Part shown: positions 23,131 through 31,047 of the stretch, piece after piece
Position numbering within the stretch: the first letter of the stretch is position 1
How the letters are laid out: each line of letters starts with the position of its first letter
NCBI GenBank assembly: GCA_964479435.1
Contig: CAYZME010000012.1
Location: forward strand, 1-32,338
Origin: JAAYKS01 sp964479435
GTDB lineage: Bacteria; Bacillota; Clostridia; Saccharofermentanales; UBA5734
Direction of reading: 5' to 3'
DNA: 32,338 nt
Position numbers and translations under genes: made by a program
Notes under the pieces: generated by a model
What the model was told of the DNA's origin: nothing
What the model saw: only the letters and a program-made list of their open reading frames with translations
The model's database searches: none

Positions 23131-23205
23131 AATGTTCCACCCGTCCACTGGCCTTGCGGATGCCTCCGCCGGCCGCGGCCGAACACCCTCCCGCAATCGA
23201 CAGAA

Positions 23206-23233
23206 AGGCCGGAACGCACGCGCGTTCCGGCCT
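23206..23233 (+). terminator. Strong hairpin, probable gyrA terminator
   Basis: AGGCCGGAACGC (23206-23217) pairs perfectly with GCGTTCCGGCCT (23222-23233) around ACGC. The downstream tract (GTTCCATTT) is only moderately T-rich. It sits in the 349-bp gap between gyrA and the next gene. That gap holds two tandem repeats and this hairpin, and no credible gene. Confidence 0.65.
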
Positions 23234-23263
23234 GTTCCATTTGGACATCGCATCTGGGCGAAT

Positions 23264-23302
23264 CGCCCAGGCGACACGCCCAAGCGACACGCCCAGTCGC
23301 CA
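23264..23302. repeat. Three tandem 13-bp repeats
   Basis: Units at 23264, 23277 and 23290 follow CGCCCARGCGACA; the third differs at three positions. This is a separate minisatellite in the same gap as the 15-bp array. Confidence 0.75.
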
Positions 23303-23415
23303 CACCGGCCACGCATCACACGGTGCGCTGTGAACACCAAGCCTTTACGCGGCCGGACCGCTCCGCTAAACTAAAAAGAAAAGAGCATCTGTCCGCAGAA
23401 CGAAAGGAGCACCCC

Positions 23416-25173
23416 ATGGACGCCAACTCCCGGCCTCGCCGCATCGTCATCGTCGGCGCCGTCGCCGCCGGCACTTCCGCCGCCGCCAAAGCGCGACGCA
23501 ACGACGAAAACGCCGAAATTGTGCTGTATGATCGCGATCACCACATCTCCTATTCCGGTTGCGGTTTGCCGTATTACATCGGCGGGATCGTTCCCGATTT
23601 TGCCACGATGATCCCCCGCGACGCCGCCCACTTCAAGAAGCATTACGACGTGGACGTCTACACCCGCCACGAAGTGCAGTCGGCAGATCCGACTGCACGC
23701 ACGTTGCAGGTGCGCAACCTGGAGACCGGCGAAACGTTCACAGACCGCTATGACACCCTGGTCCTGGCGACCGGCGCCGCGCCCGTGATCCCCAAGATCC
23801 CGGGCGCCGGTCTGCCCCACGTCTTTCCCTTGCGCACGCCGACCCACGCGCGGGCGATCCGCACCCTGATCGAGCGCGAGCGGCCGCGGCAGGCGGTGGT
23901 GATCGGCAGTGGTTTCATCGGCCTGGAGATGGTGGAAAACCTTGCCCATGCCGGCATGTCGGTGGCGCTGGTCGAGAAACTGCCCCATGTGTGCCCCTTT
24001 GTCGACCCCGACCTCTCCCCTTATGTGCTCGATGAGCTGGAGCAAAAAGGGGTGGCGGTGTATACCGGCACGACCGCCGGGGAGATCACCGCCGACGCGG
24101 TTGTGCTCGAGGATGGGCGCGCGTTGCCCGCCCAACTGGTGATTTGGGCGGTCGGGGTGCGCCCCGAGACCACGTTGGCGCGATCGATGGGCGTCGGGCT
24201 GGGCGCGGCCGGCGCGATCGCCGTGGATGAGTGTTTGCGCACCAATCTGCCGGATGTCTACGCGTGCGGCGATTGTGCCGAAAATGTCTCGATCATCGAC
24301 GGGCGGCGTTTTTACCGCCCCTTGGGTTCGACAGCCAACAAAACCGGCCGCATCACCGGCGACCATATCACCGGCGGCCCGCTGTGGCATCGCGGGGTGG
24401 CTGGCACCGGTATTTTCCGTTTGTTTGAGCGCACAATCGCCGCCACCGGGCTCAACGAGCGCGAGGCGCGGGAGGCGGGCTTTGACGTCACCGTCAGCCA
24501 CCACAGCAAAGTCGATCGCCCGGACTATCTGGGCGGCCGTGAAATGGCGATCAAGACGATCGCCGACCGGCGGGACGGCCGCATCCTGGGGGTGCAGATT
24601 GTCGGGTATGAAGGGGTTGACAAGCGGATCGATGTGCTGGTGACGGCCCTGACCGCGGGGCTCAAGGCCGCCGATTTGTTCCACCTCGACCTTGCGTACG
24701 CGCCGCCCTTTGCGACGACCAAAGACCCCGTCCACTATACGGGCATGATTCTGGAGAACGCCATTTCGCGCGGGCGCGCGTTGCTTTCCGGCGATGAGCT
24801 GGCCGGCGCCGCGCGGCAAGACTATATGGTTGTGGACACGCGGCCGCCGGCACAGTTTGCCGCCGGGCATTTGCCGGGGGCGATCAACATGCCGCAAGAG
24901 CAGGCGCGCGCCATGCTGTCGCGGCTCGACCCGGAGCAGGCGGTGGTGCTCTATTGTGACAACGGAGAGACCAGCACCGCCGTGCAAAGCACCCTGCTCA
25001 ACTCGGGCTTCCGCCGGGTCTACACGCTGTCCGGAGGCCTGCGCCAGTTCGAGGCCTGCCTGGCGGCCGCAACTGCCGCTACGGCTACTGCCGCAAACGA
25101 AGTGCGACCTGCGTCACAGAATAATCATGAACCGACCCCTACAGTAATCGAAAAGCCCCGGGAGGATGAGTGA
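23416..25173 (+). CDS. CoA-disulfide reductase fused to a rhodanese domain
   Basis: The 585-residue flavoprotein belongs to the CoADR-Rhd group, which reduces CoA disulfide, CoA persulfide or polysulfide with NAD(P)H in the cytoplasm. The FAD fold begins RRIVIVGAVAAGTSAAAKARR. The single redox cysteine Cys49 lies in SYSGCGLPYYIGG. A second nucleotide fold reads VVIGSGFIGLEMVENLAH, and the FAD tail motif is DVYACGDCAE. The C-terminal rhodanese domain (residues about 470-555) carries its own active cysteine, Cys514, in LYCDNGETS. Both catalytic cysteines are intact, so sulfur transfer plus reduction is plausible. ATG 23416 has AAAGGAG 6 bases upstream; the longer open frame starting inside gyrA is rejected. 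It ends 3 bp before a ccdA-like gene. Confidence 0.95.
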   Translation: MDANSRPRRIVIVGAVAAGTSAAAKARRNDENAEIVLYDRDHHISYSGCGLPYYIGGIVPDFATMIPRDAAHFKKHYDVDVYTRHEVQSADPTARTLQVRNLETGETFTDRYDTLVLATGAAPVIPKIPGAGLPHVFPLRTPTHARAIRTLIERERPRQAVVIGSGFIGLEMVENLAHAGMSVALVEKLPHVCPFVDPDLSPYVLDELEQKGVAVYTGTTAGEITADAVVLEDGRALPAQLVIWAVGVRPETTLARSMGVGLGAAGAIAVDECLRTNLPDVYACGDCAENVSIIDGRRFYRPLGSTANKTGRITGDHITGGPLWHRGVAGTGIFRLFERTIAATGLNEREAREAGFDVTVSHHSKVDRPDYLGGREMAIKTIADRRDGRILGVQIVGYEGVDKRIDVLVTALTAGLKAADLFHLDLAYAPPFATTKDPVHYTGMILENAISRGRALLSGDELAGAARQDYMVVDTRPPAQFAAGHLPGAINMPQEQARAMLSRLDPEQAVVLYCDNGETSTAVQSTLLNSGFRRVYTLSGGLRQFEACLAAATAATATAANEVRPASQNNHEPTPTVIEKPREDE

Positions 25174-25176
25174 CGC

Positions 25177-25869
25177 ATGATCGATACCTGGATGCAAACG
25201 TTGGGTGAGGCGATTCGCGCCCATGCGTGGGCGGCACCGCTACTGGCCCTGCTCGCCGGCCTGTTGACCGCCTTTACTCCCTGCTCGTTGTCCACAGTTC
25301 CCCTGGTGATCGGCTATGTCGGCGGCACGGCGGGGCAGGACAGCCGCCGCGCCTTTCGCTTTTCTGTCGCGTTTGCCGCCGGGATGGCGGTGACACTGAC
25401 CGCCCTGGGGACGGCGGCCTCGCTGATGGGGCGTCTCATGCAGGGGGTCGGTTCCTGGTGGTATCTTATCCTCGGCGTGCTGATGATCCTGATGGCGTTG
25501 CAAACGTGGGAGGTCGTGACGATCATCCCGCAAACCGGCCTGATGTCCCGGCATCCGCGCCGCGGTCTGCTGGGCGCGGTCCTGGCCGGGATGCTGGGGG
25601 GCTTGTTTGCCTCCCCTTGCGCGACGCCCGTTCTGGTCGTGCTCCTGGCGATCGTCGCCGAGCGTGGCAGCCTGCTCCAGGGCGTGCTGTTGCTGTTGCT
25701 GTATTCGGTCGGGCATGGCGCGCTGCTGGTGGCCGTCGGCACCTCAACCGGCAAAGCGCGCCAGATCACGCGGTCTCAACGTTTTGGCGCGTACAGTCAG
25801 ATTTTCCGCTGGGTGACCGGCGGGCTGATTCTGGCCCTGGGGTTGTACATGCTCTATTTGGGGCTGTGA
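25177..25869 (+). CDS. ccdA: CcdA/DsbD-type membrane thiol-disulfide carrier
   Basis: The 230-residue protein has about six membrane segments and the family's paired cysteines, one in TPCSLSTVPLV (residue about 36) and one in SPCATPVLVV (residue about 148), each next to proline. CcdA proteins carry electrons from cytoplasmic thioredoxin to thiol proteins outside the membrane. The ATG lies 3 bp after the stop of the CoA-disulfide reductase/rhodanese gene, and its ribosome site (GGGAGG) is inside that gene, so the two are coupled. No cytochrome c or exported thioredoxin gene is adjacent. The partner is therefore unknown, and a role in reactive-sulfur or envelope thiol handling is inferred. Confidence 0.9.
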   Translation: MIDTWMQTLGEAIRAHAWAAPLLALLAGLLTAFTPCSLSTVPLVIGYVGGTAGQDSRRAFRFSVAFAAGMAVTLTALGTAASLMGRLMQGVGSWWYLILGVLMILMALQTWEVVTIIPQTGLMSRHPRRGLLGAVLAGMLGGLFASPCATPVLVVLLAIVAERGSLLQGVLLLLLYSVGHGALLVAVGTSTGKARQITRSQRFGAYSQIFRWVTGGLILALGLYMLYLGL

Positions 25870-25905
25870 TTCCAGCCCGCCGCTGATAAAAGGCCGGGGG
25901 AAACG

Positions 25906-25935
25906 TTGACAGCTTCTACCCCGGTGGAGTAGAGT
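25906..25935 (+). promoter_or_regulatory. Candidate promoter upstream of the PfoR-like gene
   Basis: Perfect TTGACA (25906-25911), an 18-bp spacer and TAGAGT (25930-25935). The DnaA-box cluster begins within about 10-20 bp downstream, so DnaA bound there could block transcription. The leader to the ATG would be near 285 bases. Confidence 0.55.
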
Positions 25936-25945
25936 AAACCACAGG

Positions 25946-26212
25946 TTTTCCACGGGTTATCCACAGTCTTTCCTCTGTGAAACATCGCTCTATGCACAGG
26001 GGTGTGGATAACGCAAAGCCCGAGAAAACGTTCAAATTGAGGGAGAAGGCAAGTATCCCTCGATCTTCGGATCAGCTCTGAGCGATCCTCCCGAACGCAC
26101 GAAAACCCATTGTTACAGGGGCTTTACAGCCCCTTTACATGTGAAACGCTCTGAAGCGGTTATGCACAGAGTTTTCCACAGTTTCCACAGTTGTGCACAA
26201 AGGTTTTCCACA
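25946..26212. other. Second DnaA-box cluster, upstream of the PfoR-like gene
   Basis: Three exact TTATNCACA sites are present: 25957-25965, 26003-26011 (reverse) and 26160-26168. Near matches are CTATGCACA (25990-25998), TTTTCCACA (26172-26180 and 26204-26212), GTTTCCACA (26181-26189) and TTGTGCACA (26191-26199), plus a weaker TTTTCCACG (25946-25954). The cluster fills much of the 358-bp gap between ccdA and the PfoR-like gene, which otherwise holds the candidate promoter and a small hairpin. A DnaA-binding or titration site is inferred from sequence only. Confidence 0.75.
26118..26133 (+). other. Small hairpin within the leader of the PfoR-like gene
   Basis: GGGGCT (26118-26123) pairs with AGCCCC (26128-26133) around TTAC, followed by a short TTTA. 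It could be a weak attenuator between the two halves of the DnaA-box cluster. Confidence 0.4.
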
Positions 26213-26227
26213 GCGGAGGTAAAAGAG

Positions 26228-27340
26228 ATGACACGTCGAAAAGGGATGAAAAATGCAGAAGCAGGAGAACAAGCCGCCGGCGGCACCCGCGGCAAAGGAC
26301 TCAAAGGATGGTTAAAGACCGCCTTGCGCCGGTACTTTATCGACGCGCTGGGAGCCATGGCGCTGGGCCTGTTTTCCTCTTTGATCATCGGTCTGATCCT
26401 CAAACAGATTTTTTCGTATATTCCGGTCGGGCGCTTTCAGGTGGTTGTGGACGCGATCGTCACGGCGACTTCGGCGCAGTCGCCGGTCATCGGCGCGGCG
26501 ATCGGCGCGGCGATCGGCTACGGCCTCAAAAGCAAACCGCTGGCGGTATTTTCCGCGGCGGTGGCCGGGGCGATCGGCTATGGGGTGGCGGTTGAAGGCA
26601 TCGCCGCCGGTCCGGTCGGCGCGTATGTGGCGGCGATCTTCGCGGCGGAGATCGGCAATTGGGTCAGCGGCAAGACCCGGCTGGACATCCTCCTGGTGCC
26701 GGCCTCAGCGATCCTGGCCGGGGCGACGACCGGTGTGCTGGTGGGGCCGCCGGTGGCCCGCTTTATGATCATGCTGGGCCAAATCATCAACGATTTGACC
26801 GCGCTGCGGCCGTTGCCCATGGGCATCGCGGTTTCGGCGGTCATGGGCGTGGTGCTCACACTGCCGATCAGCAGCGCCGCATTGTCGATTATGCTCGGGC
26901 TCTCGGGCCTGGCAGCGGGCGCGGCGACCGCCGGCTGCTGCGCGCATATGGTCGGATTCGCGGTGGCGAGTTACCGCGACAACAAGATGGCCGGGTTGCT
27001 GGCCCAGGGGCTGGGGACCTCGATGCTGCAAATGCCCAACATTGTCGTGCGGCCGCAGATCCTCCTGCCCGCGGTCATCGCCTCGATGATCACCGGGCCG
27101 CTGTCGACGCTGGTTTTTAAAATGGAGAACATCGCCGCGGGCGCGGGGATGGGTACCAGCGGGCTGGTCGGCCAATTTACGACCTGGACCGCCATGGCGG
27201 ACAAGATGCCCGGCGGCCAGCTGATGGTCTATATTCTCTTGTTGCATGTGATCATCCCCGCGGCCATCACCTTGGGGGTCTCGGAGATCATGCGCAAACG
27301 CGGCTGGATTCGGGCGGGTGATATGAAGATCGTGCTTTAA
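26228..27340 (+). CDS. PfoR/PTS-EIIC_2-family integral membrane protein
   Basis: The 370-residue protein has a basic cytoplasmic N-terminus (about 40 residues) and then about ten hydrophobic segments rich in Gly and Ala. Repeated motifs such as SPVIGAAIGAAIGYGL and GPLSTLVFKMENIAAGAGMGTSGLVGQ match the family called PTS_EIIC_2 or PfoR (COG3641), named after a putative toxin regulator of Clostridium. Homologues are described as PTS IIC-like; no IIA or IIB domains are seen, and the transported substrate is unknown. ATG 26228 is chosen because GGAGG lies 8 bases upstream and a longer frame start (26141) would translate DnaA boxes. Two back-to-back hairpins overlap its stop. Confidence 0.88.
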   Translation: MTRRKGMKNAEAGEQAAGGTRGKGLKGWLKTALRRYFIDALGAMALGLFSSLIIGLILKQIFSYIPVGRFQVVVDAIVTATSAQSPVIGAAIGAAIGYGLKSKPLAVFSAAVAGAIGYGVAVEGIAAGPVGAYVAAIFAAEIGNWVSGKTRLDILLVPASAILAGATTGVLVGPPVARFMIMLGQIINDLTALRPLPMGIAVSAVMGVVLTLPISSAALSIMLGLSGLAAGAATAGCCAHMVGFAVASYRDNKMAGLLAQGLGTSMLQMPNIVVRPQILLPAVIASMITGPLSTLVFKMENIAAGAGMGTSGLVGQFTTWTAMADKMPGGQLMVYILLLHVIIPAAITLGVSEIMRKRGWIRAGDMKIVL

Positions 27341-27401
27341 TCGCCGGAGGCGATTAAAGCCTGAAGAATCCCTGGCGGCATGTCGCCGTCAGGGATTCTT
27401 C
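27334..27401. terminator. Twin hairpins ending the PfoR-like gene and the opposing operon
   Basis: The first hairpin, GCTTTAATCGCC (27334-27345) with GGCGATTAAAGC (27349-27360), is a perfect 12-bp stem with loop GGA and includes the TAA stop. The second pairs GAAGAATCCCTG (27363-27374) with CAGGGATTCTTC (27390-27401) and has an inner stem GGCG/CGCC. Only two bases separate them. They lie between convergent genes, so a shared terminator is likely. Confidence 0.8.
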
Positions 27402-27461
27402 GTCTAATTCAACCGATCCGTCAGGTCTTTGCCCGGATCCCGCGTCGGGGGCGATGCGCGC

Positions 27462-28763
27462 TCACCCTTTGCGGGTTGCGGCCGCGGCTGTTTTGACATC
27501 TTCGCGTGTGACCGCGCCTGCCGGGCCGTAACGGGCCTTGTCATACAGGGTCGCCAAGGGTATGAGATCCTGGCTGGTGGCATGGGACACTTTGTCGGAA
27601 ATGACGCGGGCCGTGTCACTGTTCCGGAGCTCGATCCGCCGGGCTTTGGCGGCGCGTTCGACCGTGCGGATGAACAACCTGCGAATGCGGTCGGCGGGCG
27701 AAGACGTCAGGCCGCGCCGTGGTTTGGCGGTGCCGGCGGGCGATGATCCGGGCGCCCGTTGCCGGTCGGCACGGGTGCGGCTGAGGCGGATGCGGACGTC
27801 GCCATCGGTCGCGCGCTCTTCATAGAAGCGCCGATAGATGCGGATACACGCGTACACCAGACCCGCGACCGCGCCGATCACGCACGCCGCCATGAGCACA
27901 TACAATATGACTTCAATGATACGGGTGACGATTTGCCAGAATAACGAGGCCTCGATCACCGGCAGTCCGTCTCCTTGTTCAGTCTCCACGGGCGTGGAAG
28001 CCGGCGGTTGGGTCGCGACCGTGCCCTCGCTGAACCGCAGCCAGCTGGTCAGCCAGCGGATCCCCGCCAGCAACCCGCGGAAAAGCGTGTTGATCACGGT
28101 CGCGCCATAGGGGGCGAGGAGAGCGACCGCGCCCAGAAAGAGCAAAAAGCCGGTCAACAAGCGGTTGCCCAGGCGACTGATCCGGTCTACCGGCTGTTTG
28201 CCGCTGGCAGCGTAGCGGTACATAGCTGTCGAGAAATTGTCCATTTGCATGTGAATGACAAAAAGCACCAGGTGAAAAACCGTAAGGAAGTGCAGCGCCA
28301 CGCGCAAGGGGGATGCGGCCGGCGCGTTGAGGTACAAAAAGAAGAACAGCATGACACTGACGATGAGATAGCCAACCGTGATATCAGCGGGTTTGGCGAA
28401 GCGCTCAAAGACGGTAATCCCGAGTGCGTATACGGCAAAAAACGCGAACAAGACCGCCTGTGCCGCCGCGAGGAAGGGGAACGCGTCCAGCCACTCCGCC
28501 GGGGGCTGCGACGGCAACAGCCGGCCCACTCCATATAGGAAGAGAAAATAGGCCAGTACCGGAAAGAGGAAATGCCAGAAGCGCCGGCGGATTTTGCGCA
28601 TCGGCCAGGTCAGAAAAAACAAAGGGATTAATACCAGGGCGCGCAAAATGGCCGCGGTGCCGCCGCTGAGGTGGTACTGGCCGAAAAAAACCACCGCCAG
28701 GCACAAATTGGCCAGCAAAAGATTGCGCAGGATCTCCATGATGAGAAAGCGGGTGCGGGTCAC
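27462..28763 (-). CDS. Multi-pass membrane protein, DUF4129-like C-terminus
   Basis: The 433-residue protein has about six to seven hydrophobic segments in residues 10-220, another near 280-305 (VILYVLMAACVIGAVAGLVYA), and a basic cytoplasmic C-terminus. The end contains LIPLATLYDKARYGPAG, resembling DUF4129 C-termini found next to MoxR and DUF58 genes. It begins with GTG at 28763, overlapping the DUF58 stop by four bases (GTGA), with GAGAGGTGG 7 bases upstream. ATG at 28739 is an alternative. It is third in the moxR-DUF58 operon. The expected transglutaminase domain is not present. Function in this family is unproven; the DUF4129 assignment is from the C-terminal pattern. Confidence 0.8.
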   Translation of the reverse strand: MTRTRFLIMEILRNLLLANLCLAVVFFGQYHLSGGTAAILRALVLIPLFFLTWPMRKIRRRFWHFLFPVLAYFLFLYGVGRLLPSQPPAEWLDAFPFLAAAQAVLFAFFAVYALGITVFERFAKPADITVGYLIVSVMLFFFLYLNAPAASPLRVALHFLTVFHLVLFVIHMQMDNFSTAMYRYAASGKQPVDRISRLGNRLLTGFLLFLGAVALLAPYGATVINTLFRGLLAGIRWLTSWLRFSEGTVATQPPASTPVETEQGDGLPVIEASLFWQIVTRIIEVILYVLMAACVIGAVAGLVYACIRIYRRFYEERATDGDVRIRLSRTRADRQRAPGSSPAGTAKPRRGLTSSPADRIRRLFIRTVERAAKARRIELRNSDTARVISDKVSHATSQDLIPLATLYDKARYGPAGAVTREDVKTAAAATRKG

Positions 28764-29890
28764 GCGTTGGCCACCTCTCTTTGCAGGATGGTGTCATGCC
28801 TGTCGAACGTCTCATCGAATTGCGCCGGGTGTCCGGCCGGGTGCGGCAAAAGCCACAGGCACCGCATTCCGTGCTCCAGTAGAGCACGGAAGCGGGCTTG
28901 GATCTCATAGCCATGGGCGGCGGACAAGATGAGGTAGAGCGGCCCGTCGTCGGCTTCGGCCAGGCACGCGTCGAGCAAATCGGTAAAAGCGGGCGCTTTT
29001 TGTTGCAAGTCGATGCGGGACAACACCTCGTTGACGGCGATCAGGTGATCGTCGGAGGAACCGGGGATGACACGTTGGGGGGCGCGGGTCACGATGTCGC
29101 GCCCGTTGGTGCGCAGACCGACCGGCAGCCCGTCGGCGGTCATCCGCTCGGACAGGGTCGCGGCGACACGGATTGCGTCTTCGATCAGCCGTTCTTCTTT
29201 CCAGAGCGAAGGATACTCGACGTTGATCAGGATTTCGACGGCCTGTGTCGAAGTAAAGCCGGTGATGTTGACCATCAGCGCGCCGGTCCTAGCCGAGGCG
29301 TTCCAGTTGATCAGTTTGAGGGGGTCCTGGAAGTGGTATTCGCGAATGCCGCGAAACTCAAAAGGATCCTCGATCAAGTGCCTGCGTGTCAGCACCTCGC
29401 CGCGCACGCGCTCGATGGGGATATCCAACTCCCGCTCGGGGACCGGCCGGGGGAAAACATACAGGCTGGCCTGCCCCTGTACCTGGAGCGTCAGTTTGTT
29501 GGAGGCCAGCAGATCCGAGCTGATCAGATCGATGCTTTTGAACGTGTAATATCCGCGGCGGCGGCACAACAGATTGTGACGTCGCCGGATCTGTTGGAAC
29601 GATCCGATGGAGAACAGCTCTTCGCGATAACTGGAGTCCGAGACCGAGGTGAAAGGGTCGTCGGGAAAGACCAGATCGCGCGAGACGTGAAATTTCAGAC
29701 CCAGCCAGGGGAGCGGCAACAGCTTGCGTGAAGTCACCAGCTCATCCAGGTCGACGCGATCCCCCTCGTTGACCCGCGCGGCGGAAAAAGACAGTTCCGC
29801 GGTGAGACCGTGGTCCCAATAACGGGCATACAGGTAACGCTGGAGGGAAAATAAAAGGCCCGCGATGATCAGGATGACAGGTATAACCAT
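28760..29890 (-). CDS. DUF58 domain-containing protein
   Basis: The 376-residue protein has one N-terminal membrane segment (residues 2-20, VIPVILIIAGLLFSLQRYLYA) and then a beta-rich region. The DUF58 core is marked by DPFEFRGIREYHFQDPLKLINWNASARTGALMVN (quoted in parts: EFRGIREYHFQDP, NWNASART). A vWA-like C-terminal half follows. DUF58 proteins pair with MoxR AAA ATPases and are thought to act in envelope or complex assembly. ATG 29890 lies 8 bp after the moxR stop with GGTGA upstream; TTG at 29920 is possible but overlaps moxR. The four-base overlap with the next gene indicates coupling. Confidence 0.92.
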   Translation of the reverse strand: MVIPVILIIAGLLFSLQRYLYARYWDHGLTAELSFSAARVNEGDRVDLDELVTSRKLLPLPWLGLKFHVSRDLVFPDDPFTSVSDSSYREELFSIGSFQQIRRRHNLLCRRRGYYTFKSIDLISSDLLASNKLTLQVQGQASLYVFPRPVPERELDIPIERVRGEVLTRRHLIEDPFEFRGIREYHFQDPLKLINWNASARTGALMVNITGFTSTQAVEILINVEYPSLWKEERLIEDAIRVAATLSERMTADGLPVGLRTNGRDIVTRAPQRVIPGSSDDHLIAVNEVLSRIDLQQKAPAFTDLLDACLAEADDGPLYLILSAAHGYEIQARFRALLEHGMRCLWLLPHPAGHPAQFDETFDRHDTILQREVANA

Positions 29891-29897
29891 GCTGACT

Positions 29898-30857
29898 TCA
29901 CCGCTTTTCCCATGCTTCAACCGGCGCGGGCGTCTGTGCGACGATGGCTTCCAGAATCACCGGAACCGAAGCGGATTTACGCCGCGACGCGCCCGCGAGC
30001 AGAATCCGGTGGGCAAAAACCGGCACCGTGAGCGCGCGAATGTCGTCGGGGGTTACAAAATCGCGACCGCGGATGGCCGCCAGCACCTGGGCGACGCGGA
30101 CCATGGCCAGACTGCCGCGCGGCGAAACACCCAGAGAGACCGCCTCGTGGGTGCGGGTTTGTTCCACGATCGCCAACAGATAGTCCATCACCAGGTCATG
30201 GACAAAGACCTCACGGCACGCGGCGCCGGCCCGGATGATGGCGTCGCCGTCGCATACCGGCTGCAGATCGATCAACGGATCGTCGCGGATAAAGCGCCGC
30301 AAAATCCCGTGTTCCTCCTCGCGATTGGGATATCCCATCGCCAACTGCATGAGGAAGCGATCCATCTGCGCTTCGGGCAGCGGAAAGGTACCTTGGGTTT
30401 CAATGGGGTTTTGGGTGGCGATGACAAAAAACGGATCTCCCGGGACGCGGGTTTCGCCATCGATTGTGACCTGCTTTTCTTCCATACATTCCAGCAGGCT
30501 GGATTGTGTGCGTGGCGTGGCGCGGTTGATTTCATCCGCCAACAGGATGTTGGTAAAAACAGGACCGGGGCGAAAAGTGAAGCGCCCTTCCTGTTGGTTG
30601 AAAAAATGGATGCCGGTCAGATCGGACGGCAAAAGGTCGGGCGTAAACTGTACACGCCGAAACACGGCGTCGACCGAGCGGGCCAGGGACTTGGCTAAAC
30701 GCGTTTTGCCGGTGCCCGGCATGTCTTCCAATAACACATGGCCACCGGCCAGCAGGGCGGCGATCGCCAGGTCGATCATCGCCTCCTTGCCGACGATCAC
30801 CCTGGAGACATTCTCCCGGATGGCGCCGGCCAGGGTGGAAATGTTGTGGATCTCCAT
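29898..30857 (-). CDS. MoxR-family AAA+ ATPase
   Basis: The 319-residue ATPase has Walker A (LLEDMPGTGKTRLAKSLA, near residue 50), Walker B (NILLADEINRATPRTQSSLLE), and sensor 1 in FFVIATQNPIETQGTFPLPEAQMDRF, all intact and typical of MoxR. The C-terminal lid domain has SPRGSLAMVRVAQVLAAIRGRDFVTPDDI. MoxR proteins act as chaperone-like remodelling factors. ATG 30857 has GGAGG 8 bases upstream; the earlier in-frame start at 30890 lacks one. It is first in the leftward moxR-DUF58-DUF4129-like operon. A perfect TATAAT (30893-30898, minus strand) lies upstream. Confidence 0.95.
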   Translation of the reverse strand: MEIHNISTLAGAIRENVSRVIVGKEAMIDLAIAALLAGGHVLLEDMPGTGKTRLAKSLARSVDAVFRRVQFTPDLLPSDLTGIHFFNQQEGRFTFRPGPVFTNILLADEINRATPRTQSSLLECMEEKQVTIDGETRVPGDPFFVIATQNPIETQGTFPLPEAQMDRFLMQLAMGYPNREEEHGILRRFIRDDPLIDLQPVCDGDAIIRAGAACREVFVHDLVMDYLLAIVEQTRTHEAVSLGVSPRGSLAMVRVAQVLAAIRGRDFVTPDDIRALTVPVFAHRILLAGASRRKSASVPVILEAIVAQTPAPVEAWEKR

Positions 30858-30892
30858 GGGTCGTTCCTCCGTTATGATTTTTGCTATCACTG

Positions 30893-30898
30893 ATTATA
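30893..30898 (-). promoter_or_regulatory. -10 element of the moxR operon
   Basis: Minus-strand TATAAT at 30893-30898, about 35 bases before the moxR ATG. The -35 region is poor, so this is a tentative promoter. Confidence 0.45.
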
Positions 30899-30958
30899 GT
30901 ACTGTACAAACCGGCAAAGGGACAAGAATAAAGGCACAGATGGCAAACAGAACGAGGT

Positions 30959-30987
30959 TTGCGCCCGCCCGACAGGAGTGACATAAT
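30959..30987 (+). promoter_or_regulatory. Candidate promoter of the MATE transporter gene
   Basis: TTGCGC (30959-30964), a 17-bp spacer and CATAAT (30982-30987). The leader of about 55 bases contains an inner CGCG stem and a T-run directly before the ATG, which might act as an attenuator; no known riboswitch was recognised. Confidence 0.5.
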
Positions 30988-31047
30988 ACCTTTATTCGAA
31001 AAAAGGCCATCGCGCTTTTCGCGCCACCCGGCCGGAAAGGTTTTTTT

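Noticed and set aside
23090..23374. Rightward 94-residue open frame after gyrA
   Set aside because: It is made of repeat-derived sequence (MERQGVERQGVERP) and has no ribosome site.
22954..23415. Long upstream extension of the CoA-disulfide reductase frame
   Set aside because: It overlaps gyrA and translates tandem repeats; the ATG at 23416 has a good ribosome site and the family N-terminus.
23371..24987. Leftward 538-residue open frame opposite the CoA-disulfide reductase
   Set aside because: It is an antisense shadow without recognisable motifs.
26141..26227. N-terminal extension of the PfoR-like protein
   Set aside because: It would translate DnaA boxes, and the strong GGAGG points to 26228.
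30988..31047. Possible riboswitch before the MATE gene
   Set aside because: The leader is only about 55 bases and matches no aptamer I know; at most a small attenuator.
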